Below, one piece after another: positions 24,343 through 35,849 of a stretch of 64,000 nt of DNA (positions are counted from its first letter, which is position 1; every line of letters begins with the position of its first letter). The stretch is taken from contig NC_064651.1 in assembly GCF_001723175.1 (NCBI RefSeq), positions 310,001-374,000 of the forward strand, in the 5' to 3' direction. A program made the position numbers and the translations under genes. The notes beneath the pieces are model-generated. The model saw only the letters and a list, made by a program, of their open reading frames with translations. It searched no databases and was not told where the DNA came from. Origin of the DNA: Penicillium oxalicum (lineage: Eukaryota; Ascomycota; Eurotiomycetes; Eurotiales; Aspergillaceae).

Positions 24343-26872
24343 ATGCCTCGATCCCCGGACAGCAATGCGCTGGCCCTCAAGCGCAAGCTACAGCAGGCTG
24401 AGTCTCAATCCGAACAGACCGAGCCCACATATAAGCGCCATCATCTTCAAAGCTATGATCCAAAGGCACCATGGCTTCACGAGACAAAGTCCATTAGCGG
24501 ATGGCGAACCTTTGGAAACGCGGCAGTCCATAACTCGCTGCCGTTGGCAAACATGGTCTCCGCAGTGCAAGACCTGATTGATCCGGACTTTGATCCGCTC
24601 ACCGCGATTCTGGATGATGAGCCGCGTTTCCTGAAGCCTTTGCCGGACCGTATCGCACCAGAGGATCTAGAGTTCTTGCGCTTTCGCGGAGCTTTGTCTA
24701 TTCCCGAGACGAGCCTTCGAAATGCATTGCTTCGATCATATATACAATGGGTGCATAGTTTCATGCCGGTGCTAAATCTGCAAGAGCTTCTACGATGTGT
24801 TGCAGAGAATGATCCTGATGGAAACATCAGTGTCTTGCTTTTTCAAGCGGTGATGTTTGTCGGGACAGCTTTCGTCGACCTGAAAGATCTACAGGATGCT
24901 GGTTACTCAACAAGAAAGAGCGCACGTGAGAGTTTTTACATGCGCTTAAAGGTACGTTAGAGCGTTTTGGTCTGAAATTTTCGATTTGAATAATGACAGC
25001 TGACACTGGTCTGTAACTCAGCTGCTTTACTCGCTTGACTGCGAAGAGGATCGTATCGTCATTCTGCAAACCTTGCTATTGATGACCTACTGGTCAGATC
25101 CAGAAAACAGCCTCCATCGAGATATCTGGGATTGGATCGGTATTTGCAATACCCAAGCACATTCAATTGGTCTGAACAAAGACCCGATGAGTGGCAACAT
25201 AGACCCCAAGACTCGTCGACTACGGACACGGATCTGGTGGTGCATATACACACGTGATCGCTTGATTGCAATGGGGTTGCGGCGTCCGCTCCAAGTGAAC
25301 GATGGTAACAGCAACGTGCCCATGCTGAAGCTTGATGATTTTGACTTCGAGCCATTCTCTCACTCCGTGAAAGCTCTGTTTCATTGCCGACAACTCGAAG
25401 ATGTGTCACATCAGAAACGTCTGGCGACGATGTTCATTGAGAAAGTGAAGCTTTGTCAGTGTATCGGTCGGGTTCTTTTCGCCCAGTATGCCCCTTCACA
25501 GCGACAGTTTGGAGCAACAGATCGTACGACAGTCACTCTGATTCCCCGACAGGCCTCCGAGTCCGAGTTTACGAGATGCAGCCAAAAGCTTGACTCCTGG
25601 CTGAGTGCACTACCTAAAGATGCGCAGTTCATTCCCGAATCACGAAATAACTTTCGTGATGGCGAAGATGTGCTTCTCTTACACGGAGCCATGCTACGTA
25701 TGCTTTACCACGCCACAACAAGTGCTCTCCATCGACCGTGGGCCACCAACACCAAAGACCAGTCAAAGGCACGCCAGGGATGGCGAAACACCGCCCGAAC
25801 AAAAATGCAAGATGCTGCTGCAGGGATAACACACATTATCCAAGGTCTCAATCAGCTGAACCTTACCCGCTTTCTACCACAGACCGGAGTCACAGTCATC
25901 CTCCCTGCCGCCGTAGCTCACCTCTCCAATTCCTCGTCGGACAATCCCACTGTGCGCGAGAACAGCATCTCTAACTTTCATCGCTGCGTTCAGGTACTCC
26001 ATGGGTTGAAAGACATATATCCTGCTGCCGGCGTTGAGTTTGCCAATCTCGTCGCTGCGATCAAAATGCAAACCGGCAACTGTGCCAGCAATGCATTCTA
26101 TCGAATCATGCAATACACCTTTGACACTCCAACATCCCCGCCATACAACGATGTCAGGAAGCCAAGCATTGCGGCGACTGTCACAAACGCCAACTTCAAT
26201 CAGTGTTCTGAAAAAGAGCCTGCAGGCGATGGCGGATCTCAGGTTGCTGCCCTGACGACTAGTGCGTTTGTGAACGCCAATATCCAGGCCAACGCCAGCA
26301 TCAGACACCAGAATGAAACCAACAATTATCAATTTTCCCTCTTGAATCATCAAAAGACACCATCTCCTTCGATGCCTGTCGATCGACCTGCAAATTCACA
26401 GTGTCCATTCCCTAACGACTTCGATGACCATTTCGCACTTCCTACCAACAATTTATCACCCGGCCCCGAAAACCCCTTCTCCTACCTGACTTTCGACTTT
26501 GATTCCTTCCTGGACCTGGCCTCACCTTCCGTGAGCAGCACTAAAGGCCTCTCTAAACATCTCAATTTTTCCCCAGCTCCCGACTTGGATGGCATCGACT
26601 GGGCTCAGGCTATCTTCCGTAGTGCGTCTGTTGCAGAGCCTGATAATGCGGTCGAGGCTCCTGGCAATCGCAAATCCCCTCAACCACAGCGGAAATCACA
26701 AGCAGCTAGCGATGCGGAGGGAAGCTCGGACGTGTTTTCTTTCAATTTTGACGACCATGAGAGTCCTCTTGCTTCGGCTGCGCCGTTTGGAGATCTGCCC
26801 AGTGGAATACGGAATATAACCGGTGACTTGGACAAGGATCTTGGACTCCAAAGTGAGGATGAGAGATTCTAG
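24343..26872 (+). CDS. fungal-specific transcription factor domain protein without a visible zinc cluster
   Basis: Two exons, 24343-24951 and 25022-26872 (70-nt intron), give 819 aa. Residues from about 110 to 480 carry the fungal-specific transcription factor domain: YIQWVHSFMPVLNLQELLR, LQTLLLMTYWSDPENSLHR, TRRLRTRIWWCIYTRDRLIA and DVLLLHGAMLRMLYHATTSA. The arrangement resembles the CTF1/cutinase-regulator group. The usual N-terminal Cys6 zinc cluster is missing. The first 60 residues are Lys/Arg/Gln-rich (LKRKLQQAE, TYKRHH) with no cysteine pairs, and none is visible in the 1.2 kb upstream. The C-terminal 250 residues are Asn/Ser/Pro/Asp-rich with repeated acidic-aromatic patches (FSYLTFDFDSFLDLA, FSFNFDDHES) typical of activation regions. 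It may act through a partner, or an upstream exon may be missed. The target is unknown. Confidence 0.8.
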
Positions 26873-27769
26873 GCTGCCTTTCTTTTCTTTTCTCTTCTTG
26901 TGAGGTTTGCCCGGGCTCTAAATCTGAGTATCTCATGCACATTGTATATGAATGTTCAATTATTTTGACCTTTTGGCAGTCTGGCAGATCGCTCTTGTGT
27001 ATTTGAATTCACGATCTACTATGGCTTGACGTATTTACCTTGGATGCAGGTAACCTCCTTTCCAGTATCACGGTACCAAAATTTTCAGTAGCAATTTCCT
27101 CAATCTTGGTATGAGTGTGATGACTAGACCTAGTGCAGCACATGGAGGGTACGGATATATGATCCAGAAAAGTCTAAGGGAGTCAGCTACATTATAGGCC
27201 TCAAGGGTTATCGAATCATCGCAGCAGGAGTGAAAAGCAACGGGAAAGGAACCTACCTGCGAGAGGTACATATTTGGCTGGAATTGCAAATCGTTAGCCT
27301 GAGCAGCTTGATACTTGACTCTTCTTGAGTGAAAGCTATGTTTTCTGGGAGAGTGAAAAACACTTAGCTAACTCAGTGGCTGTTAGGACCTAGAGATGAC
27401 CGGGCCTTAGTAGGCGTGAACATGACGATTCAATGACGGAAGCGACCACGAAGAATGACTGGAATTGGTGACGACCATTTTTTCCACCTGGTAGGACAAG
27501 ATTATTGTTTGAGGATGATCAACTGCTCAAGGAACACTTTGGTCCTTATTCATGTCAATTGTTGTGGACCGGCTCAATGAACTGGCTGGAAATTCTCTGT
27601 CTATTGGATATCTCTGTTTATCTCCTTTCCCAACGCCAACCACCCAACCGAACCGCAGAAAGATGTTGCGAGCACACCATGTCCGAGTATAAGACTGTTG
27701 GATTTTGAAGATCTCAGATGGGAAGAATGGCTTATTGCCGCATCCACGCGTCATTCACGGATGTCATAT
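26873..27769. other. convergent interval between the regulator and NAPRTase
   Basis: 3' flanks of two convergent genes. No supported gene on either strand; the longest frames (27068-27289 and 27505-27708) have no recognisable features. Confidence 0.55.
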
Positions 27770-29455
27770 TCAGGATTGTCCAGCCCAGCGATTGCTTTCA
27801 TCGACTTCAGCCCACGACTGTTCAGTGTAGCCCAACTTCTTCTTGACCTCTTGAACTTTGGCCTTGTCGCCGGTGTTTTTGCCCATGTTATCACTCAGCT
27901 TCACGGCTGGCCGACCATTCGCGGTGGCGATCTTGATGACGATATTGAGGGGCTTGGATTTTTGACCATTGGATTTGTTGGTGAAATCATCTAAATAGGC
28001 GTTAGTAACCTGATGCCTCCTTGTATTGATGAAAGCATCCAGTCTGTATGATACTAACTTGTGAAGAATGTGCCGACGCCAAATGTGGGGTTGAAACCAG
28101 CCTCCTCGGCAATGGCTTTGTATTCCAGACAATGCACGATGTCCAACGAATCCGAGAAAACGATTGTCTTTTTCTCAGTGATACCTTGGCGGTCATAGAA
28201 GTCGCGGACCATCTTAACAAAGTAGGTTGGGTCGCCGGAATCTTGACGAACACCTGCGTAAACTTGGGCATACGTCTTGGTCGTATGGGACTTGTCAGCG
28301 TGGATATCGGACGTGACTGGGGGATTCGCCGAAGCGTCACTGTCTACGGGAGCTTCCATGACGGGCTTTCGGAAAGCGTCAAGGAAGGCTGGCGTGCCAA
28401 AGGTGTCAGTGAGGGCAACGCCAAGAACCTGAGAAGAATGAGTTAGCCTGAACAGTAATCACAAGGTGGCCAGCCCCGAGTCCGAAGATCACTTACTCCC
28501 TCACCAAAACAGCCGAGCCAGTAACGTAGGCCGAGCTCGTTAGCGTTCTCATAGTCCTCTGTGATCGCGGCGATGGTCATGTACCACTCATGAGCCACAG
28601 TGCCAACGGCGCTGACATTGTACTTCATGGCAAAATGCACGTTGCTGGAGCCAGTAAAGACACCTTTCCATCCTTGCCGCTTGCCTTCCTCTGCAGCCCG
28701 ACATAGGCCTGTCATCACGAGGTCCTGGGTATGGTAATCTCTTCGCCGCCGGGAGCCAAATTCAGAAAACACGCAACCATTCTTGAGAAGATCGCAGCCC
28801 TTCCTGAACGCCTTTTCTTCTTGATTGCTGTAATCCCAGTCCGTGTCACTGAACATGAAGTATGCCTGACTGGTCAGAGCCAGTAGCGGGATCTCGTAGA
28901 GGATAGTCTCCACCCAGAGACCTTTAATTGTGTACTCCACATCGCCCTCGTCCTCATCACTGCCAGTGTCCTGCGTTGGGGTGAACTTGATATCGATCTG
29001 GTCTTGGGGTCTGAGCTGGAAGGTTTCCAGGAAAGTGAGGTAGGTCTCATTGAGGTACGGGCACTTTTTCTTGAGCCATGCGCGCTCCTCCGGCGTGACG
29101 CGGACATTGGCGAGCTCTGCATTGAATAGCGTTTAGACCAAACGTTCGACCTTCAAGGTATATTAAATCCACTAGGATTTTGCCCTCGGGATTTTATTGT
29201 TACTCACTGTCCATCTGCTCCAGAAGCCATTTGTAGGCGCCTCGGCGCAACTTCATGTGCGGCGTTCGGTTCGTGAAGCCATATGTCACATCTGAAGAGG
29301 AATTAGAGTCCTCAGCTTCCTTGATGATATTAAATCCACTCACGAACGTCTGGAAAGTACTTCAAGATAGCGCATTGCATGGTCAATTTGTACAAATCGG
29401 TATCAAGAAGTGAGAAAATGCCTTCCGGCAGAGGAGGGGTTGCATTCTGGCCCAT
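27770..29455 (-). CDS. npt1: nicotinate phosphoribosyltransferase
   Basis: Preiss-Handler NAD salvage enzyme: joins nicotinate to PRPP, with ATP hydrolysis, to form nicotinate mononucleotide. Five exons: 29455-29344, 29291-29208, 29116-28497, 28428-28059 and 27990-27770; all phases match and give 468 aa. Landmarks: LLDTDLYKLTMQ near the N-terminus, VTYGFTNRTPHMKLRRGAY, ETILYEIPLLALTSQAYFMF, FSEFGSRRRRDYHTQDLVM for PRPP/substrate binding, FTGSSNVHFA, VGTVAHEWYM carrying the histidine that is phosphorylated in this family, ALTDTFGT, GVRQDSGDP, VFSDSLD and LNIVIKIATANGRPAVKLSD. An insertion rich in Asp/Ser (about residues 298-322) sits before YAGVRQDSGDP. Divergent from the ING gene, 795 bp apart. 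Confidence 0.95.
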
Positions 29456-30250
29456 TTTGCCGGTCATTTAACACCGCAGTGAGGTGAGTGATGGACGGGG
29501 TGAGACGGAGGGTTGTACTGATCGGTAAGTAAGACCAAGATTTAGGAAAACTGATGTCTCGACGGAAGAAGTGGGCCAGGCGACCTTTTTCAAAGTTGAG
29601 TCCTCTGCTGTCAAGCCGCAAACTCCGCGACAATATCTTTGCGCGGGGATAATCGCGATATGTATGGTGTTTGCATAGTTTGCATTCGATGATGTATTGA
29701 TGCCATGCAGCCCGGAGTGATTCACATGGGTGCATCATTAATATGGAAACAATCTCAAAGAGTCCTCGCGTGATATAGATGCTTCTGAGCATGGTCAAAT
29801 TGTAGCTTCCATCTGAAGCCATAATGAAGTTGAGTCTTTCAACCTTAGACTCCTACATCTCCTACATTGAAGTAGAGGTGACCCATGTTGCTATCCGGAT
29901 AAATCATCAACTGCCAGCTGCTCAGTAACATAGCGGACATCAGCACCACCTTCCTATACACTGTTAGAAAGGGAAAGAACGTCCCATTATCGCTACAGCA
30001 ATATGATCACCACTCTGATCGATAGCGTAGAACTGCCAGACTGTCTTTGTTTGCGTCTTCCCACCGCTCTGCTTGACCGATCGGGCATAAATAGGTTCGA
30101 ATTTGTTTATCTTCACGTTCACCTTCGATCTTTGTTCTTCTCACTTTGCATCTCCACATCCCTCTTGTTTCTAAAAATTGATGTGCTAGATAGACTTCCT
30201 GTGAAGTAGATTGGTACTATCACCTATCAACTATCTAGTACGGTAGCACG
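29456..30250. promoter_or_regulatory. divergent promoter region of NAPRTase and the ING gene
   Basis: The 795 bp between two start codons on opposite strands. I see no coding frame here beyond leader-type open frames running back from the NAPRTase start, and no site I can name with confidence. Confidence 0.5.
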
Positions 30251-31807
30251 ATGGATGCCAAGCCTGCGGCTCTGCCAGATCCGGCGCCACAGGAGGGTGA
30301 CTCAGCGAATGCTGACTCGCCAGCCGCAGGTGGAGGCCCGGGCCCGAACGGCCATCCTGGAACGCGGCTGCGGTTGATTGTGAGAGGACCAAAGCCACCG
30401 GAATCTGAGCCACCGGTCGAACAATCACTACGTCGAGGTCGCGGTCGGCCAAAAAACAAAACCCGGCTCGCCATCCCTAACAACACACCTCGCCGTCCCT
30501 CCACCGCAACCGCCGACACACCACAGAACACAAGGAAAAACTCGGCACCCAACATGGCTCAAGGCGCTGAGGACTGCGCGACTGTGCTCGAGCAGTTCGT
30601 TCATGACTCGGCGAACTTGCCCCTCGAGATCAATCATCTGATGGAGGAGATTCAGGCCAAAGATAAGATCATGCAAGAGTGCCGCGCCACCATCAACTCC
30701 AAGGATGGCAGCCTTCAAAAGTTCATCAAGCTGAATGGCAGTCTGGCCCCAAACCCCAAGGAAGAGCAATACACCAAGGCTGTTCTTCAGAGCTTTGATC
30801 GGAGCCAGCAGCTACAGGATGAGAAAATCCAACTCAGCGAGAAGGCTTGTGTTCTCCTGGACCGCCAAATCAAGAAACTCGATATGCGCATTCGCGAGCT
30901 TGTGAACGACGGTGTTCTCTCCAACGATCCTCCACTCCCTTCCCTCTTCGACAACAAGAACAACTACCGTGACCCTCCTAAAGTCTTTTTTCCCGACGCC
31001 ACCCCATCCGAATCCTCATCTTATGCCACTCCTGTCAACCAGACTTCCGGCAACGTGAATCCGATTCTGGCTGCGGCTCAGCGCCTCAGCCAAGCTACTC
31101 CACGTCTGTCCGGCCCCTCGGCTCTCACTGCCCATAGCGGTGCTCGAAGCTCAGCACCCGCCACTCCTGCCGCTTCGGGGGCGAGCCACCTTCTCCAGCG
31201 CCAGCGAGAGTCTTCCGCTGGTGCAGTCGATACCAAACGTCGCCGACTGAATGCCTCGCTGGGTACTCTGCCCGCCGCATCGTCCAACCTGCGCCAGTCA
31301 TCCATGGGCCCCGGAACGCCCAAGCCTGGAACGCCTGCCGGTAGCCGTGCTGGTAGCGTGGGACCACGTGGAGCAACCGGCATCAAGAAAGCCCTGACGA
31401 AGAAGGTTGCCCCTCACCAGCAAATCAAGAAAATCAAAGCCTCAGCCGCTAGCAAGCACACCAAACGGTCTTCCAGCGCCAGTGGCCGCGTCAAGGCATC
31501 GAAGAAGTCGCCTACAGGCGAGGGTGACGAAGATGATGATTCTATGCTCAGTAGCGCTGACATGTCGGATTCTGACAAAAGCGATGCGGCTGATGGCGAC
31601 GAGGATGTGGATGATGAAGACGATGAGGAGGGAGCCGAGGATACCAAGGTCTACTGCACTTGCCGCACGGTCAGCCATGGAGACATGGTTGCCTGCGACA
31701 ATGACAGCTGTCCCTATGAATGGTTCCACTGGAAGTGCGTTGGATTGACTCGGGAGCCAGTTGGAACTTGGTACTGTGATGAATGCCGAAAGACCCTTGG
31801 CAAATAA
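30251..31807 (+). CDS. ING-family PHD-finger chromatin protein
   Basis: Nuclear subunit of a histone acetyltransferase or deacetylase complex that reads H3K4me3. Uninterrupted 518-codon frame. An AT-hook-like [10 protein letters not shown] lies at 61-70. The N-terminal ING helical domain is at about 108-222 ([20 protein letters not shown], then [15 protein letters not shown]). A long Ser/Ala/Pro linker with Lys/Arg patches follows, then an acidic stretch at about 420-463. A C-terminal PHD finger from about 466 (CTC...ACDNDSC...WFHWKCVGL...WYCDECR) has the full C4HC3 ligand set. Yeast relatives are Yng1, Yng2 and Pho23; the sequence alone does not say which complex (NuA3, NuA4 or Rpd3L) this one joins. 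No intron is needed, unlike its neighbours. Confidence 0.92.
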   Translation: MDAKPAALPDPAPQEGDSANADSPAAGGGPGPNGHPGTRLRLIVRGPKPPESEPPVEQSLRRGRGRPKNKTRLAIPNNTPRRPSTATADTPQNTRKNSAPNMAQGAEDCATVLEQFVHDSANLPLEINHLMEEIQAKDKIMQECRATINSKDGSLQKFIKLNGSLAPNPKEEQYTKAVLQSFDRSQQLQDEKIQLSEKACVLLDRQIKKLDMRIRELVNDGVLSNDPPLPSLFDNKNNYRDPPKVFFPDATPSESSSYATPVNQTSGNVNPILAAAQRLSQATPRLSGPSALTAHSGARSSAPATPAASGASHLLQRQRESSAGAVDTKRRRLNASLGTLPAASSNLRQSSMGPGTPKPGTPAGSRAGSVGPRGATGIKKALTKKVAPHQQIKKIKASAASKHTKRSSSASGRVKASKKSPTGEGDEDDDSMLSSADMSDSDKSDAADGDEDVDDEDDEEGAEDTKVYCTCRTVSHGDMVACDNDSCPYEWFHWKCVGLTREPVGTWYCDECRKTLGK

Positions 31808-32662
31808 CCTGGGCATGTCGGCCGAGTGATTGAGACCGTCGCGGGCAGCCTTTTTCTTTGGTTTCATTTTTGCATTTTATTATATCTTCTTGTTTAAATA
31901 CCCTGGTCGCGCCGGATGGAGTTGTGGGGATGATTCTGTTTTGTTACTGGGTTTAGCTTAGCAAATCAAGAGTATTATCTACCTGTCAAAGTACGGCGTG
32001 CCTTGTCTTAATTCACGGATGAATTGCCAATGTCTCCGCAGAGGCTTTTCGGTCCATAACGTTTGGCCTGAGCTCACACCGCGCTGATCTGGCCAGTTGT
32101 TCGAAGCCCGGCGCTTTTCCGCTCATGATGGTATAAAATATGATTTTGTTAAATCTTCCACGTGCTCGGTCAGAAAGAATATCCAAGAGACCCAGTTTCC
32201 ATGATCGGGATCTAAGGATAAGATAGAGAGGCTAATCTGGTTCCTCTTAGAGCTGATTACTTTTCAATTAACAAAAGCAGTGCTTTGTTCCTCCATATTG
32301 AAATGTCATTTCACAATTCAGGATTGTATACCAATGGTCAAGTAAAGAGAAGTCCGGAAAAAAAGACAACGAGCTTCTATTGTCAATCAAAAGGAATCAA
32401 AGTTGCGATCCATAGTACTCATAACAGAAACCCCGGGCAGAGCATGCTTGCTTGCTCCCGCCATGTCCCCAATTCAATAAACTATTATACAAGAGAGATT
32501 TTGAGTCCTTGGCTGCGCTGTTCGAGATTCATGTTGTCTCGGGCTTGGTGGATAAAAGACAGGAGCCAGTCGAAGGCGAGTTTGAGGAAAGTGATTTTAC
32601 ATGCTAGAGAAGCTTGTCAGTCGAGGCTTCTCCTTCCGATCACCATTTGCGTAGGAATAGAC
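31808..32662. other. convergent interval between ING and TOM6
   Basis: 3' flanks of the ING gene (+) and TOM6 (-). An open frame at 32285-32701 (+) overlaps the TOM6 end and has no recognisable features. A possible acceptor at 32604-32605 may serve an intron that spans the TOM6 stop codon. Confidence 0.5.
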
Positions 32663-32904
32663 TCACGGAGGGAGGAGAAGTTCGCCGAGGCTGCTGTGTA
32701 GGAAAGCGACACCAGCCTATCAATGCAAAAGTCAGCTTTGATTATTCAAGATCATCGCAGATGCGAGACATCACATACGCCGAAGACCAGGAGGCTGCGG
32801 ACAATGGTCGCGTTCTCCGGGTTGGTAGCCTCGTCGTAGATGGTGCTCAGGAAGTTCTTCTGAGGACGGGAGGAGGAGGAAACGCCGACACGCTTGGGAG
32901 CCAT
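32663..32904 (-). CDS. tom6: TOM6-like subunit of the mitochondrial outer-membrane translocase
   Basis: A 59-residue protein in two exons, 32904-32779 (42 codons) and 32716-32663, joined by a 62-nt intron (GTATGT...GATAG). It begins MAPKRVGVSSSSRPQKNF, continues TIYDEATNPENATIVRSLLV and ends in a short hydrophobic tail segment (FGAGVAFLHSSLGELLLPP). That is the pattern of the fungal TOM6 family: basic N-terminus, the PENAxxVRS motif, then one C-terminal membrane anchor. It would stabilise the TOM core complex. The stop codon lies inside a good donor (CC|GTGAGT); splicing 32666-32604 would replace the ending by a proline and one extra methionine before TAA. Short, so family assignment rests on the motif and layout. 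Confidence 0.75.
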
Positions 32905-33554
32905 GGTGATTATGGATGTGAGTTGGTGGTTGATGGAGATATATGGATGGAAATGATCATGTATTGAGGCAACAATGGATCGGAAGGAGTCAGAATTTCT
33001 GCGGCGGCCGGGCCGATTCGCGCATGGCCAGCCAACTCAGGCCGCTTCGCTGGACCCCGTTGACCGCCTGAATTTGCCTGACAATATTTGAGTACTCGAG
33101 GTGACGTATCCAGTGTTCATGATGCGGAAAGATTCAAGAAAAGACCCCCGGGACTTCGTTTTTGTTTCTAATGAAAGAAAATAGAGAGTGTCTTCATACC
33201 CCAAGTCTCAGTCTTGGTTAGGGACGAACAACTAATTTCAAAATTGAAGCTTTTATTGTATGATTGTACAGTAAAAACAATTGCGATTGAAAGGCGGTAA
33301 GCCACACTGCAACCAATAGCCACTAACCTCCGCATCGGTGCGGCATTGGCTCAAGCTGGTACCTGTATTGCTTTTCGAGGCGCGCGACAGTTTGTTGGAG
33401 TTCAGTATATCTGTCCGGTGTAATAGATTCTGCAGCACTTGGCAACCGTGATTTCCGCGCTTGTGGTCGCTCGCAAATCTCGTTATCATCAGCTCGAATC
33501 ATTAGCCTGTGTTGAAGAACTCCATGCTCAATTGGTTTTCGCGCCGTCGCAACC
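32905..33554. promoter_or_regulatory. divergent promoter region of TOM6 and CTNNBL1
   Basis: 650 bp between opposite start codons. It contains a CTCGAG near 33095 and AT-rich leader regions. No supported coding frame. Confidence 0.45.
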
Positions 33555-35849
33555 ATGACTAGTGTCGACGAGCTATTCAAAGTGAGTTCCAGACCACTCG
33601 GGAGTCGTCGAGGATTAGCTAAACTCTTCTGCTGACTTCTTCAGAAACCGCTGGCCACAGGGAGCTCTAAACGCAAGTTTGAGCCTGTGCAAGATCCTAG
33701 TATGCTCAGCTCTGTCTTCCAGGTTCACGCCAGTGGCTTCTGCTAACGCAATTGGATAGACGAACTCTACAAAGCGGCCAAACTTGACTCCTCTGGTGAT
33801 GTGAAATCCAAGGGGAAAGCCGCGATGGCGGAGGATGAGATGGATGACGAGGACGGCGAGGCTGGGCCCGAATTACCTCCCGATTTCGAAGAAGACATTC
33901 CCGATGACGAAGAAGGCCGCTTCTTTGGCGGAGGCATGGAGCAGAAGACCGCCGAGGCAATGCAATACATTGATCAGAATGAAGACGAAGCTGCAGTAAG
34001 GACTCCTTCCACGAATCGTTGGAGCGGAGAGTGATTCGCTGACGAGCTTGGAATCAACTAGCCAGAGAAATTTGATGCGGCTTGGGTACGTCGGTTTGCT
34101 TTGAATTTCGAGAAGAAGATTTCCAAGAACGCCGAGCTGCGCGCAAAATTCGAGAACGATCCGCAAAAGTACGTCAAATCTTCAGGTGCGGGAAACAACT
34201 TTCTAACAAACACATAATAGGTTCATGGCCTCCGAGGCCGATCTCGACACAGAAATTAAGGGACTGTCAATTCTTTCCGAGCATCCAGACCTCTATCAGG
34301 AATTTTCTAAGATGGGATGTGTTTCGTCTTTGGTTTCATTGCTCTCGCACGAAAATGCCGATATTGCCATCGATACGATTCAAATCATAAGCGAGCTCAC
34401 AGATGAGGACGTGGAGGCGGAGCAGGAGCAGTGGGATACCCTGGTCAACGCCATGGTGAGTTCTGTGTTCTTGCCGGCAATTGGTGGTTATGTGAAAAGC
34501 TAACAAGGTCAGATGGATGCCGACCTCGTTGAACTCCTTACACAGAATCTATCGCGTCTGGATGAGGGCTCGGAAACAGACAGAACAGGCGTTTACTACA
34601 TTCTGAGTAAGCCGAGACATACGCTCTTCGATGCTTTGACAACAGTACAGTGCTGACCCCGTCATCAGATGTCCTCGAAAACTTGTCCTCCCAGTCCGCG
34701 TTATCAGAGAAAATTGGACAAGACTCCGCCGTTATGTCTTGGATTCTTTCACGCATACAGAGGAAGGAGAGCCCAGTCTCTCAAAATAAACAGTATGCTG
34801 CGGAAGTTCTAGCCATTCTTTTGCAATCATCGGCCAAGAATCGAGAAAAATTCATAGATCTTGAGGGGGTTGATGCACTCCTGCAGCTACTGAGTCAATA
34901 CCGCAAGAGAGACCCGGCGAAAGACTCAGAAGAAGAAGAATACGTGGAGAATTTGTTCGACGCCCTGGCTTGTCTCGTTGACGACGAGTCTGGGAAGGAA
35001 AAGTTCCTTGAGGCTGAAGGCATCGAGCTTGCTCAGATCATGCTCCGGGAGAGTAAATTTAGCAAGTCGAGGGCCCTCAAACTTCTCGATCACGCACTCG
35101 GTGGAGCTGGTGGTGCTCCCGCCTGTGAGCGACTTGTTGAGGTTGCTGGATTGAGGACCATTTTTGGAATGTTCATGAAGAAGGCTAGTTGCATCTTTCC
35201 ACATACTTAACTGGAACATCACAGCTAATGTCTCGCAGCAAGAGGGTCAAAGCATCGAACACCTGCTCGGCATATTTGCCTCCCTGCTCCGTCTTCTTCC
35301 TGGTGGGTCTGCTCCGCGCATTCGAGCTCTTGCCAAGTTCATGGAAAAAGACTACGAGAAAATCGAGAAACTGGTGAAACTGAGAAGGGAATACGCCGCT
35401 CGGTTGTTACCTGTCGAGCAAGCGATTCAGAAAGAGCGCCAAGGGCTTTCACAAGATGACCTAGAATTCATGGCTGGTGAATGGCTGTCACGCCGCCTGG
35501 ATGCTGGTTTGTTCTCGTTACAAGTAAGTTTCATCGAACCACTACTTGATATTCACACAGACTGACAGGCAATGGTAATTTTGAAATAGACTATCGATAT
35601 CATACTCGCATGGCTTGTTGCGGAAGATGATGGTGCCCACAAGAAGATTGTTGCTCTTCTTGCAGATCGAGAACGAAGATTTGTCCTTGGTGCGAGGCAC
35701 CTTACAAGGTAAGTTTAATTCCAAATTTACGTCGTCTGTGGAGTCTCACATCGCTAATTTGTGCAGAACAATTGGAGGGCCTAGAAGACGAAGAGCAGGG
35801 GCAGAAGGACTTCAAAGATATGCTGACAGCATTGTTGCAATTTTGCTGA
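33555..35849 (+). CDS. CTNNBL1-like (beta-catenin-like protein 1) armadillo protein, with an apparent frame break near the 3' end
   Basis: Nuclear armadillo-fold protein; the human relative is tied to the Prp19/CDC5L spliceosome complex. Ten exons: 33555-33581, 33645-33699, 33760-33995, 34062-34168, 34221-34455, 34513-34606, 34669-35183, 35239-35523, 35590-35708 and 35767-35849. The N-terminus is MTSVDELFK; an acidic region is followed by repeats containing LLQLLSQYRKRDPAKDS, YVENLFDALACLVDD, RALKLLDHALGG and EYAARLLPVEQAIQKERQG. Intron 35184-35238 appears to be GC-AG. In exon 9 the family-like frame TIDIILAWLVAEDDGAHKK runs to about 35670. From about 35675 the plausible continuation (NEDLSLVRGTLQ, then EQLEGLEDEEQGQKDF, stop 35849) is one base out of register. 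With one base fewer the protein would be 584 aa, close to family length. As written it shifts and ends near 36022. Confidence 0.85.

Noticed and set aside
35187..35225. 37-nt GT-AG intron as an alternative in CTNNBL1
   Set aside because: Below usual fungal intron length; the 55-nt GC-AG option keeps frame and has a branch site.
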